From positions 82,732 through 146,731 of the forward strand of contig NMRB01001016.1 in the NCBI GenBank assembly GCA_002633025.1: 64,000 nt of DNA, read 5' to 3'. This DNA is from Notospermus geniculatus (taxonomy: Eukaryota > Nemertea > Pilidiophora > Heteronemertea > Lineidae). Of the stretch, positions 28,901 through 40,900 are shown piece by piece (within the stretch, counting starts at the first letter, position 1; each line of letters begins with the position of its first letter). The notes under the pieces are model-generated. The model was not told the DNA's origin, did no database searches, and worked only from the letters and a program-made list of their open reading frames with translations. Both the position numbers and the translations under genes were made by a program.

Positions 28901-31900
28901 TAGCTTTTTTACCTTAAAACAATGAAATATGATACCGATAAAAATGCATACGTTTTGTCTCATTGTTCCTGTAGAAAATGTACAGGTCATTTTCTCATGA
29001 CGCAACGTCAACACCTAAAATGATGTCAATGACATCGCCAAGGTCACTTTGCTCGCAGCGCCGACCAGTCGGGATAAACAAAATATCACCCTCCTCATTG
29101 GTGTTGAAAGGTGAGAACACCCAACACCTGTTTTTAAAATTATGTTACCGCAAGTTACCAGTGATGGAAGTTGATATGACTGACCGTTGAAATTGTACAT
29201 TTATACGGTAAAATGTATTGACTGCAAGTACCTACATGTGCTAGGAATGACTAAGCATCAATGCTGGACATGATCATCCCTGTCACAGAATAGGCAACTT
29301 TAGAAGCATGACGCTAACTACAAAACATATTCCCAAAGTGGACTGCCCGAGACAGATCCTGGCTAGGATATAGAGTAATAAAAAAGAAAAAAAAACGGTT
29401 TATCAATGATTGAATAGATGGCAGAGACCTAGTGTGCAAATTTACAGAGAAAGAAGGAGCGTAAGCCGGTGACAACCTACATTGGCATTGAAGCCCTGCG
29501 TGAGACAGAGACCGAATGCAGAAGCACACTATGCATGTACAGCACAGAGGTAATTCAGGGCTTTCGTTAACTTTTTCTCTACCTGGGTCATGACTTCCAC
29601 AATTTTTTTATAGAAGTCAATTTGGGAAGATGCTGGGGTCTTTAGACTTCCAGCAATTCTTTTTTGGGGTCATGACTTCTTGTTATATTTTACTGGGGTC
29701 AAATCTAGCTGCTACCAGTACCGCGTGCGAGCCAGGAGTGTGTAGTCGCCATGGGCGACGGGAACCCCCAGTTCTATTTTTCACCTGCGCTAACAGGGAA
29801 TGGGTGTGTTGAAGAAAATTTGGATGCCGCCCCACTTCCAATATCTTGATACCTGCGTCTGCCGGGGTCCTACTGACGTAAATGGAGACTGAGCAAACAG
29901 ATGTGACTTCCACACTTCCTCCATCACCTATCATTGAATTTACCTGCGTTTTTGAGACTTCAGAGTTTTTTATATTTGCGCCATTTCGATAGTTTACATG
30001 CATAATAGACGCCATACTCAGGCTTAATGAAAGCCCTGTAATTGATACAGATATATTTACAAACAGGCATCTGAAGACCATCTGCCCTAAAAGACGAACC
30101 ATTCAAATAGGCGCAGAAGGTCTCACCTTTGGCAGGGGTGGGGAGAGGCGCTGAGACGAGAGGCTTACTTTCCGGCTAATTTGTACTTTTTGTTATCTGT
30201 TTAGAGGACTCCAGTCCTTGGGGGACTGCTTGCATTTAGAGTTGGGATGAGCCCCTGGCATTTGGTACAGCTGTGTGGGTACTGACAGCTAGCACCTCTG
30301 GAGCATTTCCCATCTTTCTAGAATCCCCAGCAAGAGCCCTCTGGGAATGAAAGGGAAGATGTTTTGGAGTTGCGATTGGACTGAGTCTTGCCAGATTTCT
30401 TGTCAGGAAGATCAGAGTCTGGTTTGCCCCTTGAGTAAGCCTTGTGCACGAGGACGAGAATGATGTCCTTCCAATCAAGTGGTTCATCCTCACGCCAACG
30501 CCTGAAGCTCTCGTCGTAATAGCGCCAATCGCCACCCTCATCACAAATCTCCCTCACAAAGGAGGCGTAACACAACATTTTTGACATATCAGCGGTGAAC
30601 TCCATACAATAAACCGCCGTATAGATATCGAAGGCCCTCGACCATTCCAAAATTGATAAGGGCTTATCCTTCTCTTTACCCAATGATAGGGTTACAGGTT
30701 CTCCGTCGCAATCGGTAGAGATAATAGTGGACTTTCTCTCGTCATGAAAGGGCTTTCGAAAAATGCGGAGATCCACATATTTTCCAGCCCACACTTTTTC
30801 TTTCACCTTGTCGGGCACCCCAAAAAAGAGAGGTCGAGCACGATACAGTAAAGTACCATTTTTATCCCTCACAAAAGGTGGAAGATTGCTGCTAGATTGC
30901 TGAAGATTGCTGCTAGAGCTCGATGTAGTTGGCGCTGGTGCTGTAGTTGGCGCTGGTGCTGTAGTTGGCGTTGGTGCTGCTGCTCTCTTTCGAGACTTTG
31001 CTCGGGTCCAATACTCATGACTGGCCATCGTAGCGGTTGGAGTCGGGTTAGGGGATTGATTCAGTGGAGCTCCAAGTGCTGCTGGCACATCTTTCTTCTT
31101 CTTGCCCCGAGATTTCAATGAAGTTGGCGCTGGTGCTGCTGCTCTCTTTCGAGACTCTGCTTGGGTCCAATACTCATGACTGGCCATCAAAGTGGTTGGA
31201 GTCGGGTTAGATGATTGATTCGGTGGCGCTCGAAGTGCTGCTGGCACAAATTTCTTCTTGCCCCAAGAATTCGATGAAGTTGGCGCTGGTGCTGCTGCTC
31301 TCATTCGAGACTTTGCTTGGGTCCAATTTGGAGTCCAATGCTCATGACTGGCCATCATACCTGTAAAGAGATAAGTCTCGCAGATGTAACAGCTTTGGGC
31401 ATGATCGCCTACAGCAATCATGACAATGGCAAAAAAGGTGCTATCCAAATGGGAAGAAAATGGAAAAGGCACACTCAAATGGAGCGTATAGAGGTAAACT
31501 CAAACGGAGAATTCTTTTAAGGAATGAACATCCAAGGATCAGTTCATATAAAGTTAAAGTTACCCAAGTGGAAAGCGTTGGGATACACGGATGGAGGAAC
31601 ATCGAGTAGATGAAACAACGGACGAGGAGCCATTAAACATACTCAAATGGAGTAAATCAGAAAACTAAACAGAGAATTATGACAATAAAATTGAACGCCA
31701 CACTGGGGTCTAAGCTTACTAAGTACATTCTAAAATGCCGTAAGCTGTTCGAATGACTGCCGTCACGGTGATAAATGTTCAAATTAGGCCTAGACAATCC
31801 CATTATCTGACCAAAATTCAAAGGGGTTTCCCCGAGCGGGTGGCAAAAATCACTGCCATAATGATTTGCCTGATAAACCTTTGATTGTAATCAACAACAT

Positions 31901-34900
31901 GTAAGGATCTAGCGGTTAAACGTTTAACCGGCTGCCCTATGAACACATCCTTAACTGATGAAATGTCTGTCATGTCTGTAGGGCCTACATATCAACTAGG
32001 TAACATACATGTATGTTGTATGCAACCTGATGATGAGTTGTGTCTCTGCCAAAGCAATCCAAATCATTGGACCCAATCTGCAAAAAATCACGTTAGATTG
32101 GTAATCTTCCAGTTCGTAGTTGATCCTTCTGTCAAGCTTCAGCTTTAGGGACAGTGCCTCCACTAACATAATGCCACCTAATGACACAATCATCCAGATC
32201 CAGCCCATTGGGCCGGCGCTGCTGGTGTGCCACACCGCTAAAGGCCTGACAGGAGGGAAAATCCCTAGTAAATTCTTTCAAATGGTGGACATAACTGTGG
32301 CCGATAATTGAGATCCGCATCGGAAAGGGATCCAAAGCATGCATGGTAGCAAACTTACCTGACCAGGCCTCTGGCTCGGAAAAAGGTCGCACAGGCAGGA
32401 AATTAGCGCTTAGTTAATTCAGTTTAGCCCCCAAAATGGAGCGGCTAACCGCCTACTAAAGAGCAAATCAAGCATGCGAAATCTAAAAAAATGATACTAG
32501 AGACAAACTAAATACCATACCGTGCTTGGCTCCTTGAATCCCGAAGGAAAAGTTTTGAAAATATATGCAAGAACTTTCGCAAGTTTGCAAGAAAATTCAG
32601 CACAACTGTACTGAGCCAATTCTAAATAGAGTTGTTGTCTACTCATACCGGTAACTGTTGGGCAGTTCAAACAGTTCACTGTAGGGTGTCAATACCGGGA
32701 ACTTGCAATGTACAGCAACAGTTTGAGACCTTCAACAGTCGTGAATAGACAACAATTGGAAACTGATGAACTAACTCAAAAGAGTTCCTCTCTGATAGAC
32801 GATTCTCGAATTTGCAGATCTGCCATGTCTGCGCACTTCCGCCGAAATCGCAACCACAACCTCGATCTGAAACCAGCTGACGTGACGCAATCCATGATTC
32901 AGCAATGGTCGAGGCTGACGCAACGTCATCAAAGTCACTCTCTGCTTCTCTGCGTCACGTCATTCAGTTTCAGACCGAGGTTGTGTTTGTGACTTCAGTG
33001 GAAGTGTGCAAATCTTTCTCGTTTACGTCAGTTTGGGATTTGTCTATTGGCTGGCTAATTGGACCAGTCTAGCTTGATTGATTGAGTGCACCCTAATCTG
33101 GCTACGCCCCTCCTAATAAAACTGGACTGGCCAGAAACATCTGGTCGGCAACACAACGGGGGCTTATCAAGATGCCAGGATGTGTACTTAGTTGATTATG
33201 TAAGCCCTCATAAAATCTGTATGTTTGACTGCTGTTGTAAACGCATCCTCAGTGTCTTCTATCGTCTCGCTTGGGAGTACATGTATTGGGGAAAAGCCGG
33301 ATGTTTCCACCTTAAGCGAGAGAATAGAAGAACGTGCCTACAGGGCAGGGGGCGCAATTAGCCTCAAACATTCGGAAGGCATGCAGACACCACATCCCCC
33401 GGACCCCAAATTCGGCACACAAGGCTGCAGCCGAGGTTTCACCTTCGCCGCTCCCTCCAGGGAGCAAAATACCGAATGAACAGCTTGCCTGCGTGCCCGG
33501 TATTTATAGGGCGCTCGCTGTTGTTAGAAGGCACTGAGGGTGTAAACACAGCCTCAGCAGCACCTTCCCTTCTATCGTCTCGCTTGGGAGTATTGGGGAA
33601 AAGCCGGATGTTTCTAGACTTGCGACCGATTCGAAATAGCCTTTACGCAAAACACACAACTAACACCCCCAACACTCCCAAAACTGAGTAGAAACACAGG
33701 ACTGAACTCAATCAAACCAGGAGGGAATGCATCGATCTGTTACTTAATCCATAAGAAGAATAAATATGTCATCCGCTGTACACTTGTTGTAACACCTCTT
33801 ATTCTTCAACAAGAGCACACTGCCACTTGGCCAGCCAAAAGCAAATTATGGTTCTGAAGGCGCGGTGGCGGAAAATACTTCCCAAATCCGTTCACTGGTG
33901 GGCTGAAGGTTGGGGCCTCCATCCCCCTGACATTGCCAGGGTCCCCGCCAGAGGGTACTTTGGGTACAAATATAGTACCCTAAAGAAATTTGAGGGTACG
34001 ATATAGTACCCTGAAAAAATCACTTCAGTAGTGTTTTTCTTAAATTTGTTACATTTCAAATGCAACTTTCATGCAGAAGGAAGACTAATTTTGCATTTTG
34101 GAGTGTAAAAAATGACTCCAGAGGCCATTATTAACAAAAAAAAAATTTTTTTCAACAAAATTTTTTTCTTCAAAAAAATTTTTTTTTAAAATTCCCCCCC
34201 TTACAGGTCGTACCCTGGAAAAAATCCTGGCGGAAACCCTGATTGCCCATTTCACTTCAACGCAAATTCTAGACCGAATGTTCCACAACAGCTCCCGGTT
34301 CGGGACTTCACCAGAACTTGGCATCAACCCGCAAAATAAGAGCTACATGTACAGCACTCAGATGTACCGAACCAGGAGGACGGAAGCCCCAACCATCAGC
34401 CCGTGTGAAGAAAAAATCTCCACTCGGGCAGTATACCCTGGACAGGAGGCAAAGGCTAACTTGCTCTTACTTTAATTGGCGCCCTTCCCTTTGCCAGAAA
34501 CGGCTTTCATTTTGTCACAGCCCCGAAGCCGACGCCAGGAGAGCTACAAAAAGAATAGCAATTGCCGCAACTGCTTCCACCACCATACCACCATAGGCCT
34601 ATGCTGCGATCCGGCCAAGAATACCTGCACCTTGTGCGGATAAAGGAAAGTTGTGCCTAGACCGTCCTTGAAAAGCATTCCACACATCTCATAATCTACT
34701 TAAGCCATTCTATTATATTTGAGCTCGATCGCCTGGGCCTGCACTACATACATGCACTCGCTCCCACACCACTACAAGCAGAAAACTGCATCAGTGCACC
34801 AAGCAAGTATCTTACTTAATAGACATAATTATTTAGATGTTATCATATGAGCTGAGCTGTATCAGTCCCGGTATCATAGCCTGAGACCTCGTATTATCAC

Positions 34901-37900
34901 CCTCGGGATGAAACGGGGTCGAAGGCCATGATACAAGGGACTGATACAGCTCAGCTCATATGATGATATTTGTATCATATATACAAGGCACCTGCGAAAA
35001 ACGTCCAATGACGTACGACATCGTGATGTCATTCAACATCGTGACGTTGTGTCGTGACGAATCCAACAGCCAAAATCTGTATCGGTCCTGATTTTGCTGG
35101 ACTGATACGGGTCCAACTATTGAAATCCTGTATCAGTCCTGATTTTGGTGGGTGTATCACCCCAGCCAGTATTTGTATTGGTGGAGCTTGCAGACCAAAA
35201 TAAGCACCATTTTTACACTATATATATGATACACACCTGTACCCGACCCCGGGCCTGTACAGCATGCACTTGCCTTAGCGCCTAGCCATCAGCTACTGCC
35301 AACCGCAAGATTTCCCGTACAAAGCACGCAATAAAACTCTAAGCGATGAATGACTCGCCACCATGCAATCGAGGTTCCAAGCCGAGACAGTTCCGGACTC
35401 GAACAATATAACGAATGAACAGCCTGCCTGCGTGCCCCGGTATTTATAGGGGCACGCGCCGTTAGAAGGCACTGAGGGTGAGTCAACATAAAGGGCGCTA
35501 TAGTTCGACACAACCTAGAGGTGGACGAATGGAATGCGATTTGTGGTTAGAGTGACATGATTGCAGTTACATGTTATGCTTTAAGCGAATCAGATGACAG
35601 GGATTAATAGGGACTTTTGGCAAGGCTCCATATCGTCGATCCGTATCACGAATTACATATGACTTTGATAGAAAGTGCATTAGCTCGATACGTCATTCGT
35701 GATACGCATCGACGATATGAAGCCTTGCCAAAAGTCCCTAATAAACACTGGCCTACCGGTACACACTGTTCACAGCCAGAAGTTTGTGGTCAAAATTGAA
35801 TGTTCCATTTCCTCACTTCCGCATTACATTGGTCCACCTCTAGGTTGTGTCGGAATGTAGTCACAGCACAGACCTTTTTCATGTAAAGGGTGCAAGTGGT
35901 TGTCTACCTGTACGTGCCAATATGAATAATGTACAACAGTGACTTGCCTTCTTTCTTTCCGCCTCCCAGAATTCTCTGACTTTCATCGAAGTACTGATTT
36001 GGATGATTTATTCCGAGGCCCTGCTCCTCCGACATGTGCGTCAGCTCAAAGTACTTAGCACATGCCACTTGATAGTGATTGTTCTTCACTAAATCTAGCA
36101 CCTGAATTTCAAGGATTTCTCGTGAGTTCATGAAACTACTTTCAAAATGTTACATTTTTCAGGGAGATTCATCAGCATCATGGTCATAACACCATACACT
36201 AAAGCCCTTTTTACACTAGCCTGGTTGAAGCGTGCCGAGCTCGACCTGGACCAGGCCCACTTTGAAATTCAAGCGGGACAGGCCCGTTTACACTGTCGTT
36301 TGGTACCGGGACAGCTAGCTCAACCTGTTTGGCAAAATTGTACTGAACCGTGAGACCGAGCAGAGTGAAAATTCTGTGGTATAAATGGGGCTTTAGTTAT
36401 TGTAATTACATTTGTATCTTGAACAATATCTCTGGCCCTTATCTTATTTCATGCATTCATTCATGATTTTCGAAAGAGCATGATGCTGTGAAAATCTGGG
36501 TTATTCTACACGGAAGTCATTTCCATGTTGTATTTCTTGTTTAAGCCAGGTTCCTCCCTGAGTCCCACTATATTTGGATGCAAACAAAAAGTAGGTCAAG
36601 CTTATCAGTATAGGACCTTTACTATTACTTGCAGATTTAAGCATTGGAGAGTGATGAAAGCATTACCTGATCAACACCATCCTTTGATATTTTCATTCCC
36701 TGTAGTTTCTGTCTCAGCATATTGTTATCCATGTGTCGGAATGGACATCCATGGGAATCACCAGGACCGGGTGCATTTGACATGATGATCTTCATGCAAC
36801 TGTATGGAGTGTAATTTGCACGTTTCCCCTCTTTACCGTAGTTGTGACGAATATTATATGAATACTGTTTTTCAAACTGTAACAGAAGGGAAACTGTTGA
36901 TTTTTCAACATATACCAGCATTATGAAACGGAGAAATTACATCAGTGGCGGGTTACATATCGTAACAAATCAGCAACATTAATGACAGGTATTTTCCCCT
37001 CGAAAACATTGCTTCATCAAATTTTTAAATATTGATAAGTAGGGTTTGTAAGGTACCTTTTCTCCATCCATTCCCTTTGAGAATTCAGACCTCCAGAACT
37101 TCATAGCCTCCTCCAGAGACAGACCAATGCCTTTCAGAAAAAGGCCATACTGCATTCTACCTCCATGCTTCAGATGATGTGCAGTCTTTAGGCTCTGGTG
37201 AAGCTGCTGCATGCACAGTGGAAATGATTTCTTAGCCAACTGAAAGATGGGAATTTGACTTGTTAGGTTAAAATCTGCTTGAAGAACTAGTGGCTGAGCA
37301 GCATCGTACGTTATTTTTATTAAACATATGAAAAACCCGATGACAATTCAAACAAGGGCAGGCCTCTTTCTTACCTCATCAACCTTATCAGCAGTGACAA
37401 CCCCTGTTGGCGTTTTCTTATTGGAATAGTCCTCACCAATGTACGCCTTGCTCAATCCAGTCAGCAATGGGATCAACCGTTCATCTTCTTCCAAGTTTGG
37501 AAGTGCCCGTGATGTAACCTGGAACGGTGCAGAGGTTAAAGATAAGAAGTCTCTCACTTTGGTTCGGTTTTGGGATTATGCAATAACTATTTTCAGTGGT
37601 AAGAAATTGTACTCTATTTTATTGTATTTTTCCATCACGGCCCAAGCTAAAGCATTGTTAGTTCTGGTTAGTACATGTACATGTATATAAGAGCCCATCT
37701 CTAGCTACTCAAGTTCCTCAGTTGGATGGGGACTTTAACTTCTCCCTTGCCAAATTTCAAGGTATAAGTCACTGTCATATCTTACTGTCCCATGCGACAG
37801 ACATGAAGAGCCTGGGAGGTTTAAACCCATATTTATGGCTCAGGCTGGAATCGAGCCAGGGACCTGCCACTTGCAAAGTGGACATTGTCATTATCACACC

Positions 37901-40900
37901 AGACTATAGATCTTTAAATTCAAACATGTGACCCACGACAGCAAAATGAGTCGGAATGTGCTGGAAAGAAGACCCAAGATGACACCAGAGAACAATTACA
38001 GAAATGGACAAAGTCAAATTTCACAATGGGCAGACAATACTGAAATCAACAAACCGCTGTTGTCACATTGGGTCTTCTTCTGTGCGCATTCCGACTAATT
38101 TTGCTGTCACGGGTCACATATAATTTATGTGACAATATATTCTCAGTATAATTCCTCAAAGGTATATGTAAGGATTGCACACGACTCATAAGCACAGATA
38201 AACCCTTGTAGAAATAAAACAATTTACTTACAGCTAATGCATGCGATAAATGACTTCTGAAGACAGTCTGGATGATTGATGCCAGTTCTGTCTTTGGTAC
38301 ATACGCCTGGCCTTTGTGGAGGAACACCTTTCGACTTCTCACCAGGTCAAGAACTTCAGTAAATGGCACCTGATGATTACAGAATCACACAATGAATGTC
38401 TGATGTTTTTAAAAGGCAACAAAGATGAACTTTCCGTACCATTTAATAGCGAGGGATGAACAACAGATTGGTGGAAATAACAATACATATAATCAATGAC
38501 ATTCTGCCTCCAAAAACTACAGCATCCAATATCCGAAATAGAAGCACAAAAAAACAACACACAAAATGATGGTAAACATGAAGTCCTCTCCAAATTTTCG
38601 CTCAAGCACTTTCTGGTAGAGATTACAGAAAAGACTACAGCAGGTGCCATGAATGTCTATTTACTCTATATGAATTCTGTACATTACCATATTGGTGAAA
38701 ATACAGTAAAACTCAGCAGCAGCAGCAGAATCGTAGACTCACTTTGAAATAGTCGGTATTCTCAAGCTTAGCACTTGTCATTTCATAAGTGGAATCTATC
38801 AAGGATTGTCGCAGCTCATTTTTCTCTTTATCTGGAATCTGAAAAGCGAGATACTCTGGATGACGTGGGGATGAGTGAGGACAAAGATCTGTTACAATGT
38901 CACTTACTATAGTTGGCCAATGCTCTCTCTCCGATACTGAACCAGAAGTCAATATGATGTACAATATATTTGGCAGTTAGATTTACTTCAATGTGCACAA
39001 TCTATTAACCGGGGCCCGTATGCATAAAGGTGGAATAGGGGAGGTATAGCTTATTCCAGGTATAACTTCAGGGTTGTACCACCGTCGGTATGCATAACGG
39101 TGGTTTAAGCAAAACTGTGGTGTAGCGCTATTCATGGAATAGGCGGTCGAATGCATAAAGATGGAATAGCTTATTCTGTGGTGTTAATATGCCAGATTTG
39201 CTGGTGTAACATAAACCTACCAAGGGGTATGTTTAAGGAGTGGAATAGGGCAAAATGAATCATTGCGCATCATCAAATTGTATTCTGTTGAAGGGCTGCT
39301 GACTCCAAATGACTGAAATAATTGCAACCATTAATGTGGTTGTTCAACCCTAACGTAGCGATGATTTTGGATTAGTGCTAAAAGGAGATAATGCCATGCA
39401 AGAAGACCTAAAGCCATGATAGAGATAGTGCAGTGGGACTTTCGAAAAACCGAGCCCTGATAAGGATCACCAACATGACATGCATTGTATTTTATGAAAC
39501 CAGTCTGATAGCGAGAAAAGACTCCCAATACCATGGAATAACATTACACCATGGAATAAGCTGTTTTCTCTGTCAGCTTCCTTGGGAGCCCGAGTTGAAT
39601 GTGCGGCAGGCATAACTCTATTGTGACTTAATTTGCATAAAGGGCCCAAATCATCTAATAATAGATTTCCTGCAGGCTTTGCTCTCAAATACCGTGGAAT
39701 AACACTACACTGTGGAATAAGCTTAAACTTAGTATAGTTATACACAGAATTGTTATACTTTGTTTTATGCATACCGAATTTTCTAAACCGGGGAGAGAGG
39801 AATAACAATTCTTAGAATAGGCTAAACCAGGGTATAGTTACCTCCTCCTTTATGCATACGGGCCCGGGGGTATAAATAAAATTTGAGACAAATTTGTACT
39901 TGTACACTTACAGGGCTGTAATTCAGATTATTCACATCAAGAAACTCTTTGACGCTATCTGCCATCTCTTGTGTGAATCTGTACTTGAACAAATCCATCT
40001 CCTGAGTCAAAAACCAGCGCTTCAAATCCTCCCTGAAAGTTTAAACAGATCACAGTTAGTAGAGTTGTTCAGATTTGAATGTAGCGAAGTCATTTTATCA
40101 GATGACTGGAAGACATTCTTGTACAAGTAAGTACCACTCCAGCCAAATTGTTTTATACTTACGATCTGGAATATGCAAGTCGTAAAATGAAATGTGATAT
40201 ATGGTCCTTCCGTCTCTCATAAAATTCTTTTTCCAGACCCTCACTGTCATGACTGTCCAATGACTGTAAACAAGACAATAAATTTTCATTGATATGTAAA
40301 TGTCTAAAGATACTAACAGAAAATTAATGGACATACATCATGAAATTCTCCATTGAGACTCATCACAATTGAATTATACAATCTGTAATCCAAAAAAATG
40401 GGTAACTTTTGTAGGATTGTCAAGAGCAACTAGGAGAGCAGTACAGTGTAGGAAGATTTTTTCTTTGGGAAAATGTATATGATTGAAATAGATTTTTCAT
40501 AGATAGAGAAATGACAGCTTAGCCTAATTGACCACAACTTCTGAGCGACATAATGCTATTGTTTACACACCATATTAATATTCTTGGTCCTAAACAAAGA
40601 CTTCATGTTTAAATTACGTAGTTCTTTCTCCATATTGGCAGCATATTCTTTGCTGGTCTTCAGGTGCCGAATCCCAATGGTCTCCACTGCCTTCAGGACT
40701 GAAAGAAATTTACACCTTTAAATAAATGGTGGTGAAATCTGGCCATGTGCTGCACTATTGCAATGCCTCCTTGGCAATGGCCTTGCTATAGGTAGGCCTA
40801 GGCCTAGGCCTATAGGCTACACACCTAGGCCTAGCCTAGGCCTACATCGATCATGAAAAGGCCAAAGTGTGTTTTAGGGGCCTAGACTACTAGGCCTAGG

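Larger units (their letters stand above)
26152..35947 (-). other. PRIM2 last intron (9.8 kb, GC-AG)
   Basis: The donor on the minus strand is AG|GCAAGT and the acceptor CTCTTTCCAG. It contains the dispersed repeat 26229-27250, a CRE-rich MITE, two decayed retroelement-like genes (30201-31360, 31990-32392), two TATA/Inr cassettes and several foldbacks. No further PRIM2 exon is needed or seen: the flanking exons join in phase 1. Confidence 0.85.

Noticed and set aside
35944-35947. GT donor (GCAA|GTCACT) for PRIM2 exon 10
   Set aside because: It would leave two bases of a codon, while the last exon begins with two bases that need one; only the GC donor keeps the frame.
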